DNA from: Nageia nagi
Lineage: Eukaryota; Pinophyta
Reading direction: 5' to 3'
Length of the DNA stretch: 64,000 nt
NCBI GenBank assembly: GCA_050084985.1
Contig: JBITNC010000001.1
Span: 205,096,001 to 205,160,000, forward strand
Below, piece by piece: positions 23,442 through 34,829 of the stretch. The position numbers and the translations under genes are program-made. Below the pieces are notes generated by a model that was not told the origin of the DNA, did no database searches, and worked only from the letters and a program-made list of their open reading frames with translations. Each line of letters starts with the position of its first letter. Position 1 is the first letter of the stretch.

Positions 23442-23695
23442 CTTCCTTTGTAGAATTTGAATTAGAGATCATGAGGAAGACTTCATATGAAACTGCACAA
23501 AAGATCATAGAGGTTGCTATCTTATTCTTTGTGTTGTAGGCCTAAAGTACCTTCTTATATATTGCAGAAACTTGATTTTCATTTACAGTTTGCCATAGTT
23601 TCTATGCTTGGAGCTCTACTTTCATCATAGGTTCCCAAATATCATAGTTGGAATCGAATAGGATGTGTTTGGGTTTAAAGGTGCCTCCCATTCGC
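23442..23695 (-). pseudogene. N-terminal gag of copia element C
   Basis: On the minus strand it reads MGGTFKPKHILFDSNYDIW then EPMMKVELQA and LWQTVNENQ. This is the standard start of a plant copia gag (NYxxWxxxMxxxL...LW). It ends at the duplicated 5-mer beside element H and continues at 14826 as KETWDRLKKIY, so a single gag was split by the insertion. Some codons are now stops. Confidence 0.8.
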
Positions 23696-25190
23696 TACAA
23701 AAGAAGGTGAAAGTTTTAACTAATATAAGTATGTTAAATTTGTGAACCAAATTATTCAACCATTCATGTAGAGTTTGATCAAATTAATAAATCATTAATC
23801 AATCATACATATTTAATTTTAACAAAATTTAATCAATAAAGCATGTTTAAATTATTTAACAATTTCACATGTGCAAAAAGGTTTTACAATAAAATCAAAT
23901 GATATATCCCATACATCTAACATTTTGTTATAATGAAGTAACATTGTAGTAGAGAGGATATAGTTGAGGTTGTTTTCTTATTTAAAATTAGGACTTCATC
24001 TAGATTCTTGCATGCAACACTTTGTGATGAAATCAAAGTTGTGATTGAACCCATGTCCTACCAATCCTTAACCAATTCCCCTTTGTCAACAATAAACTCT
24101 TACAAGAAAGAGTACTAGTTATTTTTCAAGGGTACAATGTATATTGCATCAAAAAATTTATTATATTGATTATATTTCAAGTTGTCCTCTTATATCATTA
24201 GGATAATCCCTAAATGGATGTGCAAACATGTGGTATCACTACACACATGCCTGTCCACCTATATAGAGTTATGTCTAAACCAATAAAGGAATTAGGTGTA
24301 ATTAAGAAGTATATACTTTATAATATTTATATCATCATACTAAAGGCTATAGTATGCCTTATCCTCCCCTTATGGCTCCCTTATAGAATATACATCAAAT
24401 GTATTCATTTTAGAGGATGCACTTTTAATGTTAGCAATTTTTGTAAAAAATAAAAGCAAAGTGCTTAACATAAAGTAAAGTGCTTAAAGAGATGATACAT
24501 CATCCAAAATTGAAACTTATGAGTGTTCAATAGGTTTTGTAACAATCTCAAGAGGTTCTCTTTACCAAAATATATATGGGTTCATTATTTTTAAGTAACA
24601 ACAAAAAGTTTCCCCCTTTTACTTAAAAACTTGAACCTAATAAAAAGTTCTCCTTCATCAACATTAAAAATGTACTTAAAAGAATATCTCCCTCATTGCA
24701 ATTTTACCTTAGGAAAAAAATTGCTTTAACACTAAGGAAGAAAAAATAAATAACTTCCCCCTTTAACACCTAGAAAAAGATTGCCACATTTTTACCATAG
24801 TAAAAAATCATTTCCCCCCTAAAAATACTCAAAAATAACTTAAAGCATTCCTTTTATCCTTCAAAATATATTTCATAAATGATTTAATTAATAATCACAT
24901 TATTAAAAGGATAAAAACAAATCTTTCCCCTTTTTTGTTAAAAAAATTAACTCCAATTTTTAACATGGTAGACTCCCATTTTTATAAAAATAGAAAAACC
25001 CCTTCAAATTTAAATATATATTTGAAGAGGAATGATTATGCTATGATAATACATTAAATTTTGAACTTGATAATTACCTCACCTGTAAGAAATTAATACA
25101 ATTTTTTTACCCCTTCTCCACTCCATGCTATTAATGTTTGGATGATGGGTAAATGATGACTTTTAGGTAACAAAATAAACATGGCCAAGC
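23696..25190. other. AT-rich non-coding DNA upstream of element C gag
   Basis: No gene seen. The part at 24590-25000 has runs such as TTTCCCCCTTTT and TTAACTCCAATTTTTAAC that match 9230-9340. GCAAAGTGCTTAACATAAAG near 24455 resembles 45990-46050. It may be a long leader of element C plus further repeat insertions. Confidence 0.5.
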
Positions 25191-25199
25191 AAGAAAAAA

Positions 25200-25932
25200 A
25201 AGGTATCCAAAAGGTGAAGGAGGTGGAGGTGATATTAGGGCCATCTATTTTAATCTTAATCTAGGTGGACATAAGTGGGTGGGTGGAAATGGAGGGGTTG
25301 TAATAGGGGGGTCAAGGTCTATAGCACGAACAAGGTGATCATTAGGAAATAAAAGTAGATGGGGAGCATTGATAATGATAGAGACCCTAAACCCATAAAT
25401 ACCATCTTTTTTGATACCCTTGCTAGTATATGTAGAGATTATAACTTTAGCAAGGGGAGGGGGGCTCATTGTAGGTTAGTGGCCAATTGAGATGACTCTC
25501 TTATCGTGTAAAGCTGGGTTAGAGGTGATGGGAAAAGATGGGAAAGGCTACGAGGAATAAGGCCCTATCAATGATAATGGGGTGCACATAGCATGAGAGG
25601 GTTGAGATAAGGCTAGAAGTGGGTGAAGAAGGTGTATCAACTATGTGATGGCCATGGGGGATCAGGTGGTGGTGGATTGGTAGGGTGTCCAAGTGGAGTG
25701 ATGAGAAGAGGTGATTAAACACAATGTTGGGGAGCAATGGATGAGCATAGTAAGCAATATGACATAGGTCGTAGGGGATAAGGAAGGATGCAAGGTTGGG
25801 AGATAGTGAGAGAGATGCCCAAAAAATAATCAAGTGAGTTGGGATATTGGTGGGGTATGCACCAACTACAGAGTGTTGGAGGGATGGCGGGGAAGGATTG
25901 GTGGTGGCTGACGGAGATGTAGATCCCCCCAC
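25200..25932 (-). other. GC-rich island with unrecognised ORF
   Basis: A 730-bp block with clearly higher G+C than either flank and strong strand asymmetry (G on plus, C on minus). The minus strand is open for 137 codons from 25932 to 25519 (MGGSTSPSATTNPSPPSLQH..., rich in His, Pro, Ser and Leu). A further piece at 25469-25245 is in another frame. I do not recognise the product. It could be a captured host gene fragment, read on either strand. The long frame may partly reflect composition. Confidence 0.35.
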
Positions 25933-25939
25933 ACTTTAA

Positions 25940-26518
25940 TAATATTCTCCCATAATTAATGCCCCCGCAAAGTTACAATATATATTTTATGAAAGAAATA
26001 TTTTTTGATTGCCCTTATTTTTTTAAATACACCTTTTTTTTATGCCCCTTTAAAAAAAAAAAAACTAAAAATAACTTAAGCATGTTTAATTTTTGATAAA
26101 TCCCTCCTCCAAAAACATTTTCTACTATAATTTGTAGTAATAACTTTTTATAACAATTGTATTTTTTTTAAAAATTTTGTAAATTTTATTAAAATTGTAG
26201 GAAATACATGTTTTGCAAAATTTTAAGTGATAAAAAAAAATTGTAAAAACAAATAGTGACAACATATTATTATTATCTGTATGTAATTTTAAATTTGCAA
26301 CTAAAAAAATTAATATGGATTTTATAGCAAAAATATATTATAAAACATAAATAAATGTTAGTATCATTATAAAAATAATCCAAAAAATTAACATAAAAGG
26401 AAGAATGTTATACCTTCACAAACCTTTTACCTCAAAAAGGATATTGAAGAACCTCTCAAGAAGAAGGATGAAGGAGTAGGAATGACCTATAAGATGTTGA
26501 AGAGGAGCCTCCAAGAAT
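25940..26518. other. AT-rich leader-like DNA of element C
   Basis: Poly-A and poly-T tracts and no coding potential. The last 110 bp (26405-26518), AAGAAGGATGAAGGAG and GAGGAGCCTCCAAGAATGG, adjoin the primer-binding site and are therefore probably the start of the element's transcribed leader. Confidence 0.5.
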
Positions 26519-26532
26519 GGCTCTAGATACCA
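26519..26532 (-). other. primer-binding site (initiator tRNA-Met type) of element C
   Basis: On the minus strand TGGTATCTAGAGCC, two bases from the LTR end. It corresponds to the common plant copia site TGGTATCAGAGC, complementary to initiator tRNA-Met. It shows that the LTR to its right is a 5' LTR read right to left. Confidence 0.8.
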
Positions 26533-26534
26533 AT

Positions 26535-27086
26535 TGAAGAAAAAAAGATTAAATGACTAAATTCCTATTACCCAAGATCACATGAAAGCTATCTAAAACA
26601 TCATCATAATAGCATAAGCACAAAAATCAATCTCATAAAGTAATATAAAGTGGTTCCTCCAACCATGGGAGTACATCCACTAATCTAGGATCTTATTCTC
26701 AAAGAGCACTCTCTTATAACAACTCTTTCTTAGTTCTCCTACAACCTAAACAAGAGAATAACTTTGTTACAAATTTGGGTGGGTGATATCAAGGAGAGGA
26801 ATTTCTATTTATAGGCCAAAATCCTCTCTTGGATCACCTTTTAATTATAGTATAATGTCATGACATGCATTACCCTTTTACCCAAGGGGCATGCTCATGA
26901 GATGGATTGTGGGATAAGTTATATTATCACATTCACAAATAATTAAAATTTATGTAAGGATAATTTTAAGTATTAGTTAATTTACATTATCATATTCACT
27001 AAATACTAAAGGTATATAGGGATACCCTTAAGTATTAAGTGAATTACATTAAGAGACCTTACAATAATGCATTATACATTCCAACA
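26535..27086 (-). repeat. 5' LTR of element C (family L)
   Basis: It starts TGAAGAAAAAAAG and ends CATTCCAACA, 552 bp. It contains CTATTTATAGGCC (TATA box on the minus strand, near 26809) and CCCTTTTACCCAAGGGGCATG. An internal stretch near 26935-27045 repeats the TTCACTAAATA / TACCCTTAAGTATTA block, which makes this copy longer than the others. Confidence 0.82.
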
Positions 27087-27152
27087 TAACTTAGGCCTTT
27101 ATTGACAACTTTAATCCAATTAACCTATCCCAATGTATTAAATATTATAACA
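27087..27152 (-). repeat. 3' LTR stub of copia element I
   Basis: About 66 bp between element C's 5' LTR and a purine tract (TACCCCCC at 27153-27160, minus-strand GGGGGGTA). On the minus strand it starts TGTTATAATATTTAATACAT. The rest is missing, as expected if element C inserted into this LTR. The remainder would lie on the far side of C, outside the window. Confidence 0.55.
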
Positions 27153-27159
27153 TACCCCC

Positions 27160-29806
27160 CATAATATATTAGATATTCAAAGAACATGAGAGAAAGATTC
27201 AAAAGTACTCAAACCTTACATGATCAAGAGATTTGATGAAGACATCTACAACTTACTTTTTTGTGTAAATGTAATAAAGCTAAATGTTGTGCAATGAAAC
27301 ATGGTCATGAATGAAGTGCACTTGTATCTCAATATGTTCAATGTGCTTATGAAAAATAGGATTTTAAACCATATTAAATGCATTATGATTTTCATAATGC
27401 ATGATACTAAGATTAATTTATGAAATCCTAATATCTGCCAAAATACGATGTAACCATACTACCTCACATACAAATCTACAACATCATGGTATTTTGACTC
27501 TATGCTAGATTTTGATATGATTCTCTATTTCTTACTATCCAAATAAATCAATCCATATACAAAGTAGAACACATATCCTATAATTGATCTCCTATCATCT
27601 AAGGATCCTCCATAGTTTGCATCAATCTATCCAATCAAGAAAAATGTAGTATTCTTCTTATACTCTAGGGCATAAATTTTAGTACCATTAATATATCATA
27701 ACATATGCTTAGTCACAATATATGCTTAGTCACAATAGAATGTAATTTCTTAGGTTCATGAATAAACCTAGAAAGATAGCTAATTACATAGCAAATATTT
27801 GATCCAGTATATGAAAGGTAAATTAACCCTCCAATCAACTATCGATAGAGAGTTGAATTTACCTATGGAGAACTATCATGGTGTAATAGATGTAAACTAT
27901 ATTTAATAAGTGTGGTAATAGATTGGTATTTTATCATATTAAATTTCTCCAACAAACTATTGGTATACTTATCATGTGAAATAAATATGTGGTCTTTTAA
28001 TTGCCAAATCTCTAATCCTAGGTAATAATAAAGTAAACCGGGATCAACCATGTTGAATTATTTCTTGAGGTCATCCTTACAATATAGGATTAATTTATCT
28101 ATAATAAACATGATGATCAAATCATCAACATATACTACAACAATGGATATCTCCCCCCATGTTGTTAAAGGTAGAGATTAGGATTATAAGAACTCCTAAC
28201 AAAAGCATACTGTAGTAAGTGTTCATCAATTTTAATGTATTAGAATCTTGGAGCTTGTTTCAAGCCATATAGAGACTTTATCAATCTACACACTTTTTCT
28301 TTTTCTGAATCAATAACAAAACCCTTTATTTATTGCATGTATATCTTTTCCTCCAAGTCTCCATTTTGGAAGATACTCATTACATTCATTTTATACACTT
28401 ATCATCCAAATCAAGAAACTATCATAAATATAATCTTGATGGTATTTATATTGGTTGGAGGAGTAAATATATCCTTGTAATATATGCCTTCCTCTTAAGT
28501 ATATCCCTTTGCAATTAGTCTATCCTTGTGCTTATTAAGTATTCCATCAACTTTATACTTTATCTTTAACACCCATTTGCACCCAATGGCCTTCTTCCCT
28601 AATGGAATATAAAATAAATACCATGTTCCATTCTTCATTAAGGCATCATACTAAGCCTTCATGTTATATTTATAATGGGTTAACTCAAGGGTCTCACAAA
28701 TTATTTTAGGTTCAAGACTATTCATCACCATGCTCATCAATGCCAAATTCAATTCCTCTTGAGTAATGTTACATGTCATTGAATCAGAAGTAGTAGTGTC
28801 TAGTGGAGTACTCAAATATGCATCCTATAATATATTATTATACCATGTGTGTTTTCTATATTCATTAGGTAGCAAGCTTACAATTGAAATTTCTCCTTCA
28901 TCATCATCAAGAGTGATGATAGGAGTATTATCAAGATATGGTGGTGCAATAGGTAGACTAGTTGGAGAATCACAAATATAAAAAAAAGATAACATATCCA
29001 CATACATATAGTTTTCAAGTAGTAGGATACATAAGTATGTAGCATTTGGATTCACTATGATACTTGAGAAGAACACACCTTAAGGACTTGTCCTCTAAAT
29101 TTGTTTGTTGCTCTCTGGTAATGTGCATGTAGGCAGTGCAACCAAATTCTCTAATATGAGAGATACCTAATTTTATTCTTGACCATGAATCTTCAAGATT
29201 CATCCCCTCAAGATCTTTAGTGGGGTATCTATTAAAAAATATTATGTAGTCTTTATTGCTTCAGACCAAAATATTGAATTGAACTTTGCATCATTCAACA
29301 TGCTCCTCACCATCTCTACAATAGTGAGATTATGCCATTATACAACTCCATTTTTTTGTGGTGTGTATGATGTTATTAATTTCCATAAAATCCCATTCTA
29401 TTTTAAGAATGTAAAAAATCCTTTTGATATATATTCCCCCCCCTAATCTAAGTGGAGTACATGGATCTTATGACTAGTAGTAGTTTCGATAAGAACCTTG
29501 AATTCATTGAAATGCTAAAAGGTTTTATCTTTTATTATCAAGTAATATACCCACATTGGTATGAATCATATCAAGATATTCCTTATCATGATGTGTGCTA
29601 GCCTCAAAAGTTACCCTATGTTGCTTTCCTATAATGCAAGAAGAGCAAATAGATGTTGGAAATATAAGTAAGGGAGAACCATCTACCATTTGCTATCATT
29701 GCAAGATGATGAGGTATTTGGGATTTATATGACCATAAAGGTGATTAAAAAGAGTGGTTTCATCCACAACACCAAGTATGAATATTTTCCAAACTACTTT
29801 AAGGAA
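27160..29806 (-). pseudogene. copia pol of element I, decayed
   Basis: Minus-strand coding of a copia lineage different from A and C. The integrase core is at about 29640-29240. The integrase C-terminal part (29203-29015) reads HIREFGCTAYMHITREQQTN then SLRCVLLKYHSESKCY (family form VFGC.A..H.......LD.KS..C.FLGY...SKGY). Reverse transcriptase starts near 28610 with GCKWVLKIKYKVDG. DPGLLYYYLGLEIWQLKD is at 28051-27990 (family form LG.L.YFLGIE), and RNase H remnants reach about 27200. Only 60-codon pieces stay open. The upstream part was cut off by element J. Confidence 0.8.
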
Positions 29807-30458
29807 TAGAAGGTTTCCTTAACCAAGATCACTTGTGTTTACTCCAAAAAATTAACACTCAATATAGCATCTTTTCTCTTAAGGTAACAATGAACAATCA
29901 CAAAAAGAGACACAAGATGTATATTGGTTTCTCTCAACATGAGAGTAGTCCACTCTAAGTCTACCTCTATTACTTCTTAATAACTCTTACAAGAACTCCC
30001 TTCCTATCATTCTACAAACTAAGAGCATTTCAATGCTTTCTATATGAGTATCATACAACAAATCCTAGCCTTTCTTTTATAGGCTGAAATCCTAATTTGG
30101 CTCACATTTACCCAAGGAGAATACCAAAGTCCATAGGATATACATATCCTCACATTAGGTGATAATGATAGGTGGAAGACTTTCCATCCATACTTATTCA
30201 ATAGTTACATATGTCCGTACTTTTATCTTAAGTGTGTGGGTTTACATGCACATATGGTAATACCTCTAATAAAAAGTAGATGGAGCTCCATATTTGCATA
30301 CATGGATAATCCATATTTTATAATAAGTGAATTATTCCATATTATAAAATATTTTTTCTCCTAACTTAGGTGTTACATATGATCTTTTGATTCTCAATTA
30401 TTTTGGAACATACCTAAGTTATTTACACATATAAAATTATGCATTATGTGTTCAAATA
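29807..30458 (-). repeat. 3' LTR of element J (diverged family L)
   Basis: About 650 bp. Its right end (GCATTATGTGTTCAAATA) adjoins a CTCCCCCTTAATGCAATATT block identical in form to that at 4788. The left end AAGGTTTCCTTAACCAAGATCAC matches the family's tail. Both terminal dinucleotides appear mutated from TG/CA to TA. It interrupts element I's integrase region. Confidence 0.7.
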
Positions 30459-30875
30459 CTCCCCCTTAATGCAATATTGGGGAAGTAGGAGTGAAATAAT
30501 TTAAGAGAGTTCTTCTACATAAGAAACAAATTGGAGATGAAAACTTGACAACTTGAGAAGTAATAGAGTTTAGATGGTTCCATAACCTAAACAAGACTCA
30601 ACTAATTAACCATTTGAATAAATGATCTACAATATAATAATCATCAAACATAAATGGTTTTAATGTAAAAGTAGTAGTCATTAAATAACATGTTAACATG
30701 ATGAGCCTTCATGAACCTGCACACCCAGAGTAAGTAACTCACAATTTGTAGAAGAAACCTAAAAGCTATAAGTTGCTCATAAATAAGATTAGTTAGATGC
30801 ATCATTTATATCAATATAAGATAAATGAATCAAGTAATGCCATATATAAATTGATTAAATGGTGTACTATAAGTT

Positions 30876-30912
<37 letters not shown>

Positions 30913-31424
30913 AGCAGACCTATTGTCACATGTTGTATAATCACATCAATCATCAATAAATATAATATATGATAATTTATGTCAAAAGTGCATATACTAG
31001 TTCCTCACAAGTGATTAATTGAACAATATACATAAAGTTCATCATACACTCCAGAGTGCACAAGCAAATTCTTCACATGTGGATAACTTAAATGAGTTCC
31101 TCACATATGAATAAGTAAGTATAACAATGCATACAAAAAGATCAATATACAACAAAATATCCTCCTAAAGTTAAAGTATTTATGATAATAATTCCCAAGA
31201 ATTCATACTTCACTCACCCTTAAGGACAACTTTACTATCATAACAAATGATATGATTTCCTATAACTTTATGTGATGATCTTATATATAATCATTTTTTG
31301 TAACCTTTTTATATGCAAGTTGATATTTGCAATCTTTTTGTATGCAAGTTGACATCAAATATGCTTTTATTATGAAGTTGGAATCATGTTAGAATAATTC
31401 TCCCCCTTGAGGTTAAGTTCATCA
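30459..31424 (-). other. purine tract and 3' non-coding region of element J
   Basis: It begins with CTCCCCCTTA (purine tract, minus strand) and follows the same order as 4788-5300. The GTTCCTCACATATG repeats at 31020-31130 correspond to those at 3400-3635. The stretch at 31370-31424 matches about 7765-7830. No coding sequence is seen. The pol of element J was not found to the right. Confidence 0.65.
30879..30910. repeat. (AT)16 microsatellite
   Basis: A perfect AT dinucleotide run of 32 bp, within element J's 3' region. It is likely to vary in length between individuals. Confidence 0.95.
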
Positions 31425-32137
31425 TGTAGTTTATAAATTATGCAAAAAAAAAATATACATAATAAATAAATAGATCTACAATATAAGGAGAATAGAAATA
31501 TACACTATAGTAGATACAAAAAATATACATGAAACACATGAACCTGATATGAAGTGCATGCACAATCCTCAAAAGTAAATAACAATGAATCTCCAAAAGA
31601 TTGAGATCAGATTCATGGTGAATTCATGGATCTTCGTGTACATGAATCAAGAACTTAACCACTAAAATTTGGAACCCTCGATCTAGAAGATGCATGTCAT
31701 TAACAAGGTGGAACAAGTAGAATTATGATGTGCATCAAGGATAGAAAGTTTTAAAGCTCAAATGATAACAATTTTTCATAATAGGTGACATCTAAAGATA
31801 CTATAGCTTTATAAAGATAGCAGAAGATAAACACCTATCAAAGATCTTATCATATCAAAGAGTTTAGATCTATTGAAATCAACCTTTTCCACTCACATAT
31901 ATAGCCTACAAGGACATAGAAAGGAGTTAAGGATGATATCTAGCAATAATATAATCATTGTTATATTCAATTTACTTTAAACTATGAACCATGATAAATG
32001 ATATAACACTTAATATAATACATGACATTGCATTATAATATCAAATTTATCTTAACATTTGTAATATTGCAAAAATCATTTAGGAAGTCTAAATATGATT
32101 TATTAAATAAATAATAAATCATTTTTAGATGTCTACA
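31425..32137 (-). repeat. solo LTR of the element-H family
   Basis: 713 bp, starting TGTAGTTTATAAATTATG and ending AGATGTCTACA. It is collinear with both LTRs of element H. Flanking 5-mers CATCA (31420-31424) and CATTA (32138-32142) match at four of five positions. No purine tract or primer site adjoins it, so it is a solo LTR. Confidence 0.82.
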
Positions 32138-33471
32138 CATTAAAATAAAGGCTTAAACAAATGAATCAAAATCATTAAATTGGTCATATGCCAATACACA
32201 TATTATCTTAACCAAGCCATATCATGTAACATGCTTGTATTAATGTAATTAAGCAATGCATTATGGAGATATTTAGTAAGTGCACTCAATACACACCCAA
32301 TCATAACTTTTATTAACTTTATACTTAGATTTTAATGCTTAGAAAATAGATTTATTCATATGCATGTGTTTTTTCCTTATTTGTAACCAAGGAAAAACTA
32401 TTTGTAGTATAGATTATAAATGCACAAGATAGTAACTAGTACATTATTAAATGAAAAATTTCATTATAGTAACTAGGTCATAATACCTCAAATTATTTAG
32501 ATGATAAAATTGAAATTATTCATTTCAAGTTTATCTTATACATATACTATATATATCCATACCCATAAGATCATGCACACCTAACTTTTTATTTGCCTTG
32601 GGAGAAATGGAAACAATTTGAAAGCTTACACAAGTAATGGCTTCTAGTTTTATAGTCTCCAATTCCTTACTTATATCACTCTTTTTATTCAAGAAGATTT
32701 TCTTTTTTAGTAATTATCCCATTTTTCTCCTCTATGAGGAAGTTGAGTGCTTGTTTGCACACCATTCTCTCCATTTTAAATACATCACATTGGATTCTCA
32801 CAGCATCTAGTTGCTTGCGTAAAATCCTAATTTCATTTAGTAATGAAACATAGACCATGACACTTATTGATAATCCTTCTCCAACATTGGTTGGATTTAA
32901 AATTAATTTTAATACTCCTTTTTCTTCAAAATTATTTTGAATATTTTCTCTTGTATCCTCTTGATTTGGGGATAACCCTAAGCGTTCTATAAACTAGTTC
33001 ATCATAACTAGAATTGTGTCACTTAATTCATAAGTCAATCGATATTTATGGAATAAGCATTATTACTATGTGAAGTGGTAAATACCACCAACTATTTGAA
33101 TTAAGTTTTTCATACATACATACATACATGATATTTATTACAATGATACCAAGTGTCTAATCATTCTATGCTAATATTGTTGTATAATTGAAAGCTTATA
33201 AATGATATAGATCTAAGGGATTGCTATAATAACAACATTAAGGTGTATAAAATGTCAATTATAAGTGATGAATATTTTTTTTTAAATTTTATTTATTGAA
33301 TTTTCATAAACATGTGTTCATAAAAAGAATAATTTTGTATCATATAATCGCACATAATCATTAATGTACTTCATATAAGTAGCTAATTAAAGATATATTT
33401 GCTAGTAAGAGAACTTATTAAAAAATATTTTATCATCATAATATATCAAAAGGATTAAGTTAATTATTTAT
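32138..33471. other. AT-rich DNA with a short open coiled-coil-like segment
   Basis: On the minus strand codons 32993-32685 are open (about 102 codons, no stop). They give FIERLGLSPNQEDTREN, then SLLNEIRILRKQLDAV and ERMVCKQALNFLIEEK, a charged helical segment of coiled-coil type. I do not recognise it. It may be a fragment of a gag or of the extra ORF seen in D and F. A (CATA)n run lies at 33109-33128. The rest shows nothing. Confidence 0.4.
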
Positions 33472-34788
33472 TGAGATGTGGTAATATTACACACACACCC
33501 AAAAATCTAAGCCATTGCTATAATTATGATGAATGACCTTTAAAACTAAAAGTTAATATTTGGAGAAGGCCACTTCCTATCTGGATTAGACTAGGGTTTA
33601 CCAAAAGGTAAGGGTGTAAAAAATAGAGTTGTAAAACTAAAAAAAACTTAAAATTCTAGTGTACTAGGTTGTAAATGGAAAATATAAATAACTATACCAA
33701 CTCAAACATCCATTAAAGTAGAATCCAAGCTAATCATATAGTTTGCTTTTATAGCCACCAAATAAAATACAACATTCCAAGTAACTATTTTCTACAAAGC
33801 ACTTTACAAATACAAATTAACCACTAATAAAATTTCATAATCCTTGAAGAGTAAACAAACATTTTACATAATAATTTAAGAATAATGCAAGATAAATCAT
33901 GGCTAAGAGATCAAGAAGTAAATTGCATTTCATAATCAATGGTGCTTGTACAAAATAGGAGCAATATCTACTATATGCGACCCCTTTCTCCTTCAATGGA
34001 GGTATTATATATAGCTTCTCTATTAAGAGAATATTCTAACTAAATTCTAACAAACTACTAAAAAACTATAAAATATTCGTAACTAACTATATATTTACAA
34101 AATATCATATTTTATTCTCTAATAAGATCGATAACTCATATTCAACTATACAAATATCTAAATCATTTTTATACATGTATTAACACCCTTTAGATCGATC
34201 AAAACTTGAAATCTTGATTATGAGAATTGCAACCATCTTCTTAGAAAGAAAAAGTACTTTTTTGGAAGTCTAATAGTATTTACATGTATCTAAATTTGGA
34301 TGAACCTATCAAAATCAAATATAAAAGAATTAACACTATTCCAATGGAATTATTATAAAATATTTGAACTAGATTGATAAGAATTCAATTCTCAAAATTT
34401 GGAACAATTCATGTAGTTAATCTAAATGTAATTTATCATGATATATGATTAACCACCATCGGTAGGACTTATGCTAAAGAAACTAAAGGTATTTGATTTC
34501 TCTTCTATTTTAATAGAATTCATTCTACTCTGCACTATCAAATTTTTGCCAAAATCTTATGGTATGTAAAATATTAAAAAAATGACTAAGTATAACTTTA
34601 TTTCATTTTGCTATTATTTTGATAGAATTTTTCTATTCTATTATTGCTGGATCTTTGCCAAAATCAAACACTATAAGAAATGTTCAAAATTGATGAAGTA
34701 TCATTAATCTATCAAGTAGTAAAGAATCAAAATAAACCATACCCATACAAAAATATTCTTATTGCTTCAAAATATGTATTAGTATACA
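33472..34788 (-). repeat. 3' LTR of element D
   Basis: It starts TGAGATGTGGTAAT and ends AGTATACA. It is collinear with 42809-44071, sharing AAATCTAAGCC, AGGGTTTACCAAAA, AATCATGGCTAAGAG and TTAACCACCATCGGTAGGACT-like blocks, with many point differences. Confidence 0.85.
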
Positions 34789-34829
34789 TTCTAGTGACCA
34801 ACTGGTGGATTTATGCTATTAAATCATGA

